A DNA stretch of 64,000 bases from Microbispora siamensis (lineage in GTDB: Bacteria > Actinomycetota > Actinomycetes > Streptosporangiales > Streptosporangiaceae): assembly GCF_016863095.1 (NCBI RefSeq), contig NZ_BOOF01000031.1, positions 100,770-164,769 of the forward strand. The letters run 5' to 3'. Below, piece by piece: positions 16,955 to 26,372 of this stretch. Within the stretch, counting starts at the first letter, position 1. Every line of letters begins with the position of its first letter. A model generated the notes under the pieces. It ran no database searches, was not told where the DNA came from, and saw nothing but the letters and a program-made list of their open reading frames with translations. A program made the translations under genes and the position numbers.

Positions 16955-17641
16955 ATGACCATGGCGACGTTCGTGCTCATCCCCGGGGCGGGCGGCGACG
17001 CCTCCTACTGGCACCGGCTCGTCCCGGAGTTGCGCGGCCGGGGTCACGAGGCCATACCCGTGGAACTGCCGGCCGCGGACGACTCCGCGGGGTTCGAGGA
17101 GTACGCCGACGCGGTGGTGAAGGCCGTCGGGAACACTCCCCGGCCGGTCCTGATCGCCCAGTCGATGGGCGGCTACACCGCGCCGCTGGTGTGCCTGCGG
17201 ATGCCGGTCACCATGGTGGTGCTGCTGAACGCCATGACTCCGCGCCCGGGGGAGACGGCCGGAGAGTGGTGGGGCGCCACGGGGCAGGCGGAGGCGATGG
17301 CGAGGCAGGCCGCACGCGAGGGGCGCCCCGCGAGCGACGGCGTCGACCCGCTGATCCACTTCTTCCACGACGTGCCACCGGAGGTGACCCGGAAGATCCT
17401 GGCCGACGGGGAGACCGTCCAGTCCGGCACGCCGTTCACGCGCCCGTGGCCACTGGACAGGTGGCCGGACGTGCCGACGCGCTTCCTCCAGGGCCGCGAC
17501 GACCGCCTGTTCCCGCTGGAGTTCCAGCGCCGGGTGGTCCGCGAACGGCTCGGCATCGAGGTGGACGAGATGCCCGGCGGTCACCTGGTCGCCCTCAGCC
17601 GCCCCGCCGAGCTCGCCGACAGGCTGGTGTCCTACCTCTGA
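16955..17641 (+). CDS. Alpha/beta hydrolase (EstC/MenH-like)
   Basis: The 228-residue soluble hydrolase begins ATFVLIPGAGGDASYWHRLVPELRGRGH, giving the oxyanion-hole loop. The nucleophile Ser is in AQSMGGYTA (about 71), a catalytic Asp lies in QGRDDRLFP and a late His in MPGGHLVALS. Closest in look to salicylate-esterase/EstC-type hydrolases. ATG 16955 or 16961 are both possible. It stands alone, divergent from marR, and ends at a strong bidirectional hairpin. Substrate unknown. Confidence 0.85.
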   Translation: MTMATFVLIPGAGGDASYWHRLVPELRGRGHEAIPVELPAADDSAGFEEYADAVVKAVGNTPRPVLIAQSMGGYTAPLVCLRMPVTMVVLLNAMTPRPGETAGEWWGATGQAEAMARQAAREGRPASDGVDPLIHFFHDVPPEVTRKILADGETVQSGTPFTRPWPLDRWPDVPTRFLQGRDDRLFPLEFQRRVVRERLGIEVDEMPGGHLVALSRPAELADRLVSYL

Positions 17642-17648
17642 CCCCTCT

Positions 17649-17697
17649 GCGTACGGGAGGCCCGGCCCCCACGGTGGGGACCGGGCCTCCCGTACGC
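17649..17697. terminator. Strong bidirectional terminator hairpin
   Basis: GCGTACGGGAGGCCCGG (17649-17665) pairs perfectly over 17 bp with its complement at 17681-17697, with further C4/G4 pairing inside the loop. It separates the convergent hydrolase and VOC genes. Confidence 0.85.
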
Positions 17698-17705
17698 ACA
17701 TCGCG

Positions 17706-18131
17706 TCAGGCGAAGTCCTCCGGCGTGAACTCCTTCGGCTCGACCAGGACGAGCCAGTTGCCCTGGTTGTCGCGGATCACCGCCTCCACCCCGTACGGCC
17801 GATCCGAGGGCTCCTGAAGGATCGTCACGCCCTTGGCCGTGAGCTCCTGGCAGGTCTTGCGGCAGTCGTCCACGCGCAGCCCCAGGCCGCCCGCCTGGCC
17901 CTTGTCGAGTTGCCTGCGGTAGAAGTCGGTGCCCTCGTCGTCGAGCGGCGGCCCCGGCTTCATGAGCGTGATCTCGAGTTCCGGTTGGTTCGGGTGGTTG
18001 ATGGTGACCCAGCGGAACCCGTCCATCTGGACGTCGGTATTGGGGACGAAGCCGAGGACGTCCACGTAGAAGTCCCGGGCCTCGTCCTGATCCTTGCAGT
18101 AGAGCGTGATCAAGGAAACGTTTTCAATCAT
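17706..18131 (-). CDS. VOC-family (glyoxalase-like) protein
   Basis: The 141-residue protein has two beta-alpha-beta-beta-beta modules: MIENVSLITLYCKDQDEARDFYVDVLGFVPNTD and GLGLRVDDCRKTCQELTAKGVTILQEP, ending WLVLVEP. These are typical of vicinal-oxygen-chelate enzymes and resistance proteins. I chose ATG 18131, because the longer frame reaches into the AraC gene. It follows the araC-type gene by 16 bases on the same strand, a common actinobacterial pairing in which the regulator controls the VOC gene. Confidence 0.88.
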   Translation of the reverse strand: MIENVSLITLYCKDQDEARDFYVDVLGFVPNTDVQMDGFRWVTINHPNQPELEITLMKPGPPLDDEGTDFYRRQLDKGQAGGLGLRVDDCRKTCQELTAKGVTILQEPSDRPYGVEAVIRDNQGNWLVLVEPKEFTPEDFA

Positions 18132-18147
18132 GCGGAAGAAGCTACTT

Positions 18148-18624
18148 CTACCCCTCTGACCTGGGCTTCTCCAAAATTGCACAATCGTCGTCCCGCTTCG
18201 GCGCGCCACCCAGGGTGAGCACTCCGTTCATGAACAGGTAGCAGCCGGGGACGCGGGGGCCGCCGCGCGCCGCCCACCGGTCGCGGTACTCGCTCGGGCT
18301 CTCCCCCACCATCCGGCGGAATTTGGCCGAGAACGAGCCCAGGCTGCTGAACCCCACGGCCATGCAGATCTCGGTCACGGTCAGGTTGGCGAACCGCAGC
18401 AGGTCCTGGGCCCGCTCCAGCCGTCGCCGGGTGAGGTAGCGCATCGGCGTCTCGCCGTACGCCGCCTCGAAGCAGCGGACGAAGTAGAACTTGGAGACCC
18501 CGGCGACGGCCGCGAGCCCGTCGAGATCGAGCTCGCTCTGGTAGTCGCGGTCCATGCGGTCCCTGGCCAGGCGCAGCCGCGGCAGCAACTCCACGGGCAC
18601 CGTCCGCCGTCCCCTCAATGCCAC
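18148..18624 (-). CDS. AraC-family regulator (single HTH domain)
   Basis: This 158-residue protein consists of the AraC double-HTH domain (LDGLAAVAGVSKFYFVRCFEAAYGETPMRYLTRRRLERAQDLL, then VTEICMAVGFSSLGSFSAKFRRMVGESPSEYR) plus a short Cys-containing tail. There is no separate ligand domain. It is cotranscribed with the VOC gene downstream. The tail (PGCYLFMNGVLTLG) may carry a sensory or metal function, but I see no known motif. Confidence 0.9.
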   Translation of the reverse strand: MALRGRRTVPVELLPRLRLARDRMDRDYQSELDLDGLAAVAGVSKFYFVRCFEAAYGETPMRYLTRRRLERAQDLLRFANLTVTEICMAVGFSSLGSFSAKFRRMVGESPSEYRDRWAARGGPRVPGCYLFMNGVLTLGGAPKRDDDCAILEKPRSEG

Positions 18625-18650
18625 ATCACGACCCTAACCTGGAAAAACGA

Positions 18651-18685
18651 GGAGGCCGCCACGGCGTGTCGCCGCGGCGGCCTCC
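18651..18685 (-). terminator. Terminator of the NCS2 permease gene
   Basis: GGAGGCCGCC and GGCGGCCTCC form a perfect 10-bp stem with a 15-base loop. Read on the minus strand it is followed by TCGTTTTTCC, a T-rich tract. Confidence 0.8.
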
Positions 18686-18698
18686 GGGAAAGCGCGGG

Positions 18699-20162
<1,464 letters not shown>

Positions 20163-20298
20163 GGGGTTCGCATTCACGCGCGCAGAGTCGCAGGCCCTTA
20201 CCATCCGCGGAAAGAGCCAGGGGAGCAGCGTTGTCCTTTCGTGACCGGTTTGTCATGAAGATACCGGCTCACTGCCGCGACCTTCTAAGCTGGCTGGC

Positions 20299-20559
20299 GT
20301 GAGCGAGCGCCGGCCGGACCCCATGCCTCTCAGGACGAGGGACACCCTCACGATCCTGGTCGGGACGGCCCTGTGGGTGATCGCCCTGGCCGTCGTGCTG
20401 CTGGTGGTCAGACCGGCCGACCCGCGGCCGGTCTGGGTCTGCGTCGCGGGGATCGGCCTCGGCCTGTTCGGGGTCCTGTACATCCGCCGCCGCGACGCCC
20501 GGCTGCGCGACTCCGTCCCCGCCGCCGACGTCGGCGAGTCAGAACCCCGCCGCCCCTGA
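20299..20559 (+). CDS. DUF2530 small membrane protein
   Basis: The 86-residue protein has two hydrophobic helices (ILVGTALWVIALAVVLLVV and PVWVCVAGIGLGLFGVLYI) and a basic, then acidic, cytoplasmic tail, matching actinobacterial DUF2530. GTG 20299 is 7 bases after TAAGCT (20286-20291), so it is probably leaderless. The function is unknown. It sits next to the purine permease gene. Confidence 0.8.
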   Translation: MSERRPDPMPLRTRDTLTILVGTALWVIALAVVLLVVRPADPRPVWVCVAGIGLGLFGVLYIRRRDARLRDSVPAADVGESEPRRP

Positions 20560-20576
20560 ATTCGAAGCGGCCGAGC

Positions 20577-23522
20577 TCACAGTGACGCCGTGGGGTCGAG
20601 GTCGGCCTCGGCGAGCAGCAGGGGGACCCGGGCGGGATCGCGCAGGAGCGCGGCCACGGCGAGGCGGTCGCCCCACTGGCCGGCCGCCCACGCGAGACCC
20701 CTGGCCAGGCCGTCGACGCCGGTCGCGTGCACCGCGCCCTCGAAGAACCGCCACGGCACCGGCTTGCCGTCCACCAGCAACTCGTCGTGCTCGACGTACG
20801 TCGCGGGGGCGCCGGGCAGCAGCGAGCGCACCTCGGGCGGCACGGGCCTTTCGGTCCCGGCCGAGGTGACCGCCCCGGTGACCACCTCACCGGCGAGCGG
20901 CAGGTCGAGCACCTCGGACAGCGCCTCGGCGAGGTCGAACGGCGCGAGCACGAGCGGCCGGTCCTCGACCAGGGCGAGCAGGTCGGGCGCCTCCACCACC
21001 ACCGGGCCGTCCCCAACGTCCGCGACCGTGACCGTGCCCTTCAGCACGGCCCGTACGGCCTCGGGCGGGCTCACCCGGGCGGGATCGACGGCCGCCAGCG
21101 CGATCCACAGGGACCGCAGCTGGGCCCGGTCGACCTCGAGCGACGAGTCGGCCAGCAGGTCGAGCAGCTCCTCCGGACCGCCGTGCGAGTCGAGCAGGTC
21201 GGCGAGGGTGGACCGGACGCCGATCATCTTCAGCGCGTCCTCGTCGATCCCCGCAGGCGCCTCGCCGTACAGGCCGAACAGCAGCGGGTCGCCCGTGGGG
21301 AGCCGCAGCTCCGTCGGCCGGCGCCCGCCGAGCACCGGATGCCGCGACAGCCACCAGGCCGTGTACGACGGCACCTCGACGGTTTCCCCCGCCGCGAGCA
21401 CCCGCATGGGCCGCAGGGCGGCGCGCAGCGGAGGCCGCGACAGCAGCGCGAGCGCGCTCGGCCAGTCGGCGACGTACTCCAGGTCGCGTACGGCCGTGAA
21501 CTCCCGGACCACCGGCGGCACGTCGAGGTCGGGTATCAGGTCGAGCACGGCTTCCAGCCACTCGTCCTCGAGGTCGAGGTCGTGGTCGCACTCGGCGGGG
21601 TCGAGCAGCACGTCGGAGTCGTTGACCACGGCGAAGCCGTCGAGCACCCCGGCCGCGGCCAGCACGTGCGGGCCGAACTTCTCCACCAGGTCGGGGGCGG
21701 CGACGCCGAACGGCACCTCGGGGTCGATCAGACCGGCCAGCGAGCCCTCGGCCAGCAGCAGCTCACCCGCCGCGTAAAGCTCGCCGTCGGCGCCGCGCAG
21801 CGCCAGGTCGGCCAGCCACGGGGCCTCCCCCGCGGTCAGGCCCGCCGCGTCGACCAGGGCCAGCACGGCCTGGGCCACCGGCTCGGGGTCGGCGCTGTTC
21901 AGCGACTCCGACACGGCCGCGTGGGTGAGCGGGTCCTCCAGCACCGTACGCGGGGTCGCCTCGGCCGCGCCCAGCCGCAGCAGCAGCGGGTGGGCGGCGT
22001 CCGGGTGGACGATCCGCAGCCCGAGCGGCGCCAGCGAGGCAGGATCGAAGGTCTCCGACTCCTGCGACAGCACGAGCGTGCCGCGCGGGCCGCGCACGAG
22101 GCGGCCGTCGGCCAGGGGCACCGCGATCGCGCCGACCGCCTCCAGGTCGTCGGCGGGCAGCACCTCGTAGAGCGACCGCCACCATGCCGGGTCCTTGTCC
22201 TCCACCGCCTCGCCGGACAGCATGTCCACGACGTCGGCCAGGTCGACCCGGCGTACGCCGAGCGTGGTCAGAGCCGGGTGCCGGGAGGCCCAGCCCGCCG
22301 GCAGCAGCCCGGGGACGATGCCGGCGATCTTCGCCAGGAACTCGGCCGACCCCTCGACCGCCCGCGCCTGGTTGCCAGGAACGACGCCTTCGGAGATCGT
22401 CGGCAGCAGCGGCGTCTCCGGCAGCGCCCTGACGATCTCCCGCCGGATCGCCGCGTCGAGCGCACCCTTGCCCATCAGGCCGGGCACGAGGTCGAGCAGG
22501 TCCGGGGTCGCCGGGAGCTCCCCCAGCAGCCGTACGTACGCCTCGGCGGCCCTGGCGACCAGGAAGTCGGTGAGCGGCCCGGGGGCGACGTGCCGCCGGT
22601 CGGTGGTCATCGGGAACGACGCGATCAGCAGGGCGGGCAGGTCGAGCGGCTCGTCGCTCGGCGTCGGCGCGTGCACCACCCTGTGCACAACCCCGCGGAC
22701 GTCGCCGCGGCGGTCGCCGGGGACGGCCCAGCGGACCTCCCAGTAGGGCCGGGCCCGCTCCTCGGTCGGCCGGTCGGCGAACAGCTCGGCCACCTGCTCG
22801 GGAGTGAAGGTGCCGGACTCGGCGACCACGTGCCAGCCCTCGGCCGAGATCGTGCGGGTCCGCCCGTCCACCTCGATCTCGACGGTCTCCAGCGCCGGCA
22901 TCGACAGCGGCAGCGCGGGCCCCGCCTCCTCGAGCATCCGCCGTACGGCCTGCTCGGCCGCCTGGTCGCGCAGCGGGAGCCGGACGAGAGTGTCGAATCC
23001 CTCGGGGACCTCGAGCGAGTCGTCGGAGAACGGCAGCCGCAGCAGCGGGACGTGTCCCTCGCGGCCCTCCAGCTCGGCGGCGAGCTCCGGCCGGGCGGCG
23101 ACCAGCGCGGCGGTCTCCTCCCGGGACCAGCGCACTCCTCCGGTCGCTCTGGAGGCGATCGAGGGCGCGTCGGTGACCGACACCACGGCGGCGAAGCCGA
23201 CGCCGAACCGGCCGGCCGCACCCGCCTCGTCCTTCTTGCCCGAGACGCGGAGGGTGGACAGACCCTCGATGCCGGTCTGGTCGAGCGGCGCGCCGACGTT
23301 GGCGGCCAGCAGCACGCCGTCGGCGAGCGTCAGCCGCAGGCGTCCCGGCACGCCGGCCCGCAGCGCGGCGTCGGCGGCGTTCTGGGCGAGCTCCACGACC
23401 AGCCGGTCGCGGTAGCCGCCGAGGGCGAAGTCCTCCTCGGCGTTGGCGTCCTCGCGGAAGCGGGCAGGCGAGGCCGTCCAGGCCGCGAGAACGGTGTCAC
23501 GCAGGCGCGCGGTGTCAAACAT
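20577..23522 (-). CDS. Large sacsin/Hsp90-like ATPase-domain protein
   Basis: This soluble protein of about 981 residues has a GHKL ATPase fold at its N-terminus: RLVVELAQNAADAA (N box, catalytic-site Asn48), DGVLLAANVGAPL, and GAAGRFGVGFAAVVSVTD (about 101-118). This resembles the first part of sacsin and Hsp90. The remaining 700 residues are Leu/Asp/Glu-rich with no domain I know. I chose ATG 23522, since the upstream extension runs inside the DUF3027 gene. It starts 2 bases after the DUF3027 stop, so the pair is an operon. A chaperone-like role is only inferred. Confidence 0.75.
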   Translation of the reverse strand: MFDTARLRDTVLAAWTASPARFREDANAEEDFALGGYRDRLVVELAQNAADAALRAGVPGRLRLTLADGVLLAANVGAPLDQTGIEGLSTLRVSGKKDEAGAAGRFGVGFAAVVSVTDAPSIASRATGGVRWSREETAALVAARPELAAELEGREGHVPLLRLPFSDDSLEVPEGFDTLVRLPLRDQAAEQAVRRMLEEAGPALPLSMPALETVEIEVDGRTRTISAEGWHVVAESGTFTPEQVAELFADRPTEERARPYWEVRWAVPGDRRGDVRGVVHRVVHAPTPSDEPLDLPALLIASFPMTTDRRHVAPGPLTDFLVARAAEAYVRLLGELPATPDLLDLVPGLMGKGALDAAIRREIVRALPETPLLPTISEGVVPGNQARAVEGSAEFLAKIAGIVPGLLPAGWASRHPALTTLGVRRVDLADVVDMLSGEAVEDKDPAWWRSLYEVLPADDLEAVGAIAVPLADGRLVRGPRGTLVLSQESETFDPASLAPLGLRIVHPDAAHPLLLRLGAAEATPRTVLEDPLTHAAVSESLNSADPEPVAQAVLALVDAAGLTAGEAPWLADLALRGADGELYAAGELLLAEGSLAGLIDPEVPFGVAAPDLVEKFGPHVLAAAGVLDGFAVVNDSDVLLDPAECDHDLDLEDEWLEAVLDLIPDLDVPPVVREFTAVRDLEYVADWPSALALLSRPPLRAALRPMRVLAAGETVEVPSYTAWWLSRHPVLGGRRPTELRLPTGDPLLFGLYGEAPAGIDEDALKMIGVRSTLADLLDSHGGPEELLDLLADSSLEVDRAQLRSLWIALAAVDPARVSPPEAVRAVLKGTVTVADVGDGPVVVEAPDLLALVEDRPLVLAPFDLAEALSEVLDLPLAGEVVTGAVTSAGTERPVPPEVRSLLPGAPATYVEHDELLVDGKPVPWRFFEGAVHATGVDGLARGLAWAAGQWGDRLAVAALLRDPARVPLLLAEADLDPTASL

Positions 23523-23524
23523 GA

Positions 23525-24322
23525 TCAGGCGTGACCCAGGGGTTCGGAGCCGGCCTCGTCCACGGAGCCCGACTCGATGATGTCGTATCCCATGTCGTCC
23601 AGGATCGGGGGCGCCGGGTCCATGACCATCGAGGGCACGGTGGTCGCCTCGGAGTGCGCCCCGCAACCGTGGTCGGCGGACACCACGCGGCCGTCGTCCG
23701 GCGCGTACTCGTTGGTGCAGACGCCGAAGCCGAGGCCCAGCGCTCCGGCGAGCGGCCAGTAGAAGCCGCAGGTGGAGCACTGCGCCGGGGCGGCGTGCGC
23801 GATCGGGGTGTGCGGTCCTGCCTCGCCGGCCCGCCAGCGCCGCGCGGCGAGGTCGCGGCCGAGCGCCGACAGGACGCGGGCGCGTCCCAGGCCCAGCTCG
23901 AAGATCGCCTGCTTGTCGATGTCCTCCTCGGCGGAGGCGAACCCGGGCACGAGCCGGTCGTCGTCGGCCTCGGCAGGCAGCAGGTCGCCCACGCCGAGAT
24001 CACCCGGGCGCAGCCGCTCGTTCCACGGCACCCAGGCAGGAGCGAGCAGCGCGCCCGAGCCGGGCAGCAACACGGTCTCGCTCACGGTGACGATACGGGC
24101 GCGGGAAGCGCGGGTGACGGTGACCGCCCAGCGCCAGCCGCGGTAGGCGCGGTCGAGGCACTCGAAGTAATGGGTGACGACCCGGTCGCCCTCGTTGTCG
24201 AAGCCCAGGTGCTCTCCCACCTCCCCGGGGCGCGCGATCTCCTCCGCGGCCCGGCGGGCGAGGTCGACCGCCGCCGCACAGGCCTGGTCGACTGGAGTGC
24301 TACGGATTCGGGTACGACTCAC
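23525..24322 (-). CDS. DUF3027-family protein
   Basis: The 265-residue protein contains a conserved N-terminal part with EHLGFDNEGDRVVTHYFECLDRAYRGWRWAVTV. A Cys-rich centre (CSTCGFYWPLAGALGLGFGVCTNEYAPDDGRVVSADHGCGAHSE) could bind a metal through four or five Cys/His, recalling rubredoxin-like knuckles. The family is actinobacterial and uncharacterised. It precedes and is probably coupled to the sacsin-like ATPase gene, and is divergent from an MFS gene. Confidence 0.82.
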   Translation of the reverse strand: MSRTRIRSTPVDQACAAAVDLARRAAEEIARPGEVGEHLGFDNEGDRVVTHYFECLDRAYRGWRWAVTVTRASRARIVTVSETVLLPGSGALLAPAWVPWNERLRPGDLGVGDLLPAEADDDRLVPGFASAEEDIDKQAIFELGLGRARVLSALGRDLAARRWRAGEAGPHTPIAHAAPAQCSTCGFYWPLAGALGLGFGVCTNEYAPDDGRVVSADHGCGAHSEATTVPSMVMDPAPPILDDMGYDIIESGSVDEAGSEPLGHA

Positions 24323-24390
24323 ACTCCATTTTCACCCACGCCGCGAGCGGACCGCACCGGCTCGATGGGCAAATCGTGGAAGGACCCTCG

Positions 24391-25689
24391 GTGCCTATGG
24401 TGAAGATTTGGGCGAAAGTTACGCGTGTTGTGAGAGCACCGGCGCGGGCGACGCGCCGGCTCACGCACGCCCAGGGAGCGGGGCGCACCGGCCTCGGCCG
24501 CCTCATCGAGTTGACGGCGGCGCATTCGGCCGGGGACGCGCTGGTCACCGTGGCCCTCGCCGGGGCGCTGCTGTTCGGGCTCCCGGTCGGCCAGGCCCGC
24601 GGCCAGGTCGCGGCCTACCTGCTGATCACCATGCTGCCGTTCGCGGTGGTGGCGCCCTTCGTCGGGCCGGTGCTCGACCGGCTCCGCTCGGGCCGCCGCT
24701 ACATCATGGCCGGCACCCTGCTCGCGCGGGGCCTGCTGTGCTGGGGGATGGCCGGCGCCGTCCACACCTCCGACGCCGTCACGCTGTTCCCTTCGGCGCT
24801 CGCCGTGCTGGTCCTGTCGAAGGCCTACAACGTGTCCCGGGCGGCGATCATGCCGAGCGTGCTGCCCGCCGACATCCCACTGGTGACGGCCAACGCCAGG
24901 GTCGCGTTGTTCGCGCTGGTGTCGGCGGGCGTCGGCGCCGGCGTGGCCACCGGCCTGTCGGCCGCCGCCGGAGCCGACTGGGTGCTGCGCTGCGCCGTGC
25001 CGCTGTTCCTGCTGTCCGGGGTGTTCGCCGTACGGCTGCCGCGGCACGTGGACGCGCCCGACCTGGAGGACGCCGAGCCGCGCCCTCGATGGCGCACCGT
25101 GCTCAACCTGGGCCCGGTGGTGGGCGAGGCCATGGGCGCCAACGCCGCGATCCGGGTCCAGTCGGGCTTCCTTGTGTTCTTCCTGCTGTTCCTCGTGCAG
25201 GACGGCCACCTGCGCGGCGTGGACCCGAAGGTCGCGCTGGCGCTGCTGGCCGCCGCCGCGGGCGCGGGCGGCCTGGCCGGGGCCGCTGCCGGCTCCTGGT
25301 CCCGCTCCCGATCGCCGCACCTGACCGTCATGGCCACGCTCGCGCTGGCCACGGTCGCCACCGTCGCCGCCGCCTTCTTCTTCACCGTCTGGACAGCCGC
25401 CGTCGTGGCCCTCGTGGGCGCGTTCGCCCAGGGCCTCGGCAAGCTCGCGTTCGACGCCATCGTGCAGCGCGAGATCGGCGAGGAGGTGCGCTCCTCGGCG
25501 TTCGGGGTCGCCGAGACGCTGCTCCAGATCGCCTGGGTGCTCGGCGGCCTGCTGGGCCTGGTGATGTCGCTGTTCGTGGCCGGTCCGGCCGGGCTCGGCG
25601 TGATGTCCGCCGCCCTCGCGCTCTCCTTCGGCCGCCTCGTCATGCTCCGCCGCCGCAGGCTCGCCGCCCGCGCCGCCGCGGTCACCTGA
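24391..25689 (+). CDS. MFS transporter of the DUF3027 neighbourhood
   Basis: The membrane protein of about 430 residues has roughly 12 helices and begins with a basic amphipathic stretch (RAPARATRRLTHAQGAGRTGLGRLIELTAAHSAGDALVTVALAG). It has VGPVLDRLRSGRRYIMAG between helices 2 and 3. GTG 24391 has GGAAGGA 6 bases upstream. GTG 24376 and ATG 24397 are alternatives in the same frame. No substrate can be named. It is divergent from the DUF3027-ATPase pair. Confidence 0.8.
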   Translation: MPMVKIWAKVTRVVRAPARATRRLTHAQGAGRTGLGRLIELTAAHSAGDALVTVALAGALLFGLPVGQARGQVAAYLLITMLPFAVVAPFVGPVLDRLRSGRRYIMAGTLLARGLLCWGMAGAVHTSDAVTLFPSALAVLVLSKAYNVSRAAIMPSVLPADIPLVTANARVALFALVSAGVGAGVATGLSAAAGADWVLRCAVPLFLLSGVFAVRLPRHVDAPDLEDAEPRPRWRTVLNLGPVVGEAMGANAAIRVQSGFLVFFLLFLVQDGHLRGVDPKVALALLAAAAGAGGLAGAAAGSWSRSRSPHLTVMATLALATVATVAAAFFFTVWTAAVVALVGAFAQGLGKLAFDAIVQREIGEEVRSSAFGVAETLLQIAWVLGGLLGLVMSLFVAGPAGLGVMSAALALSFGRLVMLRRRRLAARAAAVT

Positions 25690-25722
25690 ACTTCCGAGGC
25701 CCGCCTCACCACACGGCACCCG

Positions 25723-25752
25723 CCGCCCGCCCCGGTTTGTCCGAGCGGGCGG
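25723..25752. terminator. Bidirectional terminator
   Basis: CCGCCCGC (25723-25730) pairs with GCGGGCGG (25745-25752) between the convergent MFS and cold-shock genes. Confidence 0.6.
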
Positions 25753-25766
25753 GCGGGGACGCGCGA

Positions 25767-26165
25767 TCAGGCGTCGAGGTCGTCTGCCACGGCGCGCAGC
25801 ACGGTCGCGATCTTCTTGGCGTGCGCCGCGTCCGGGTGCTTGCCCCGCTGGTAGGAGTTCGAGATGTCGTCGAGCAGCTTGATCAGATCCTCGACGATCA
25901 CGACCATCTCGTCGGGCTTCTTCCGCTTCGCCTTGCCCTTGACGGCCTTGGCCAGCGTCGGGGGCTGGTCGATCACCCGCACCGAGAGCGCCTGCTGACC
26001 GCGGCGGCTCTCGGCGACACCGAACTCGACCTTCTGCCCTGGCTTGAGCGCCTCGACCCCCTTGGGCAGGGCGGAGGAATGCACGAAGACCTCACCGCCG
26101 TCGTCGCGGGTGAGGAAGCCGAAACCCTTGTCGGCGTCGTACCACTTGACCTTGCCACTCGGCAC
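25767..26165 (-). CDS. CspB-type cold-shock protein with C-terminal extension
   Basis: The 132-residue RNA-binding protein has a cold-shock domain (about 1-66) with the RNP motifs KGFGFLTRDD and VFVHSSAL. A basic linker (KGKAKRKKPDE) and a helical C-terminal segment (MVVIVEDLIKLLDDISNS...) follow. Small CspA proteins lack this tail. Mycobacterial CspB is of similar size. The start is GTG 26165 (VPSGKVKWYD), since the long upstream frame is antisense to the helicase-associated gene. It is divergent from that gene. Confidence 0.88.
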   Translation of the reverse strand: MPSGKVKWYDADKGFGFLTRDDGGEVFVHSSALPKGVEALKPGQKVEFGVAESRRGQQALSVRVIDQPPTLAKAVKGKAKRKKPDEMVVIVEDLIKLLDDISNSYQRGKHPDAAHAKKIATVLRAVADDLDA

Positions 26166-26372
26166 AGGGGTGACCTCGTTCAGACTGTCGTGAAGGTGAT
26201 GGATGTAGGTTATGCCCACAGACAGGCCCCGTGGACCCACCCGGAGGCGATTGAAGCGTCCCATGACCAGATTCGTGTGGATCTTCCGCCGCGGCGCCGC
26301 GCGAACGCGCGAAACCCCTGCCGTACGGGCGCTCCGGCGGCCGGATAACCTCTCCGCCCTACCATGGAGAGA

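Noticed and set aside
20163..20298. Purine riboswitch before the NCS2 permease
   Set aside because: None of the conserved purine-aptamer loop sequences are present.
20727..23534. 935-codon plus-strand frame opposite the sacsin-like gene
   Set aside because: Antisense shadow; no domain, while the minus frame has clear GHKL motifs.
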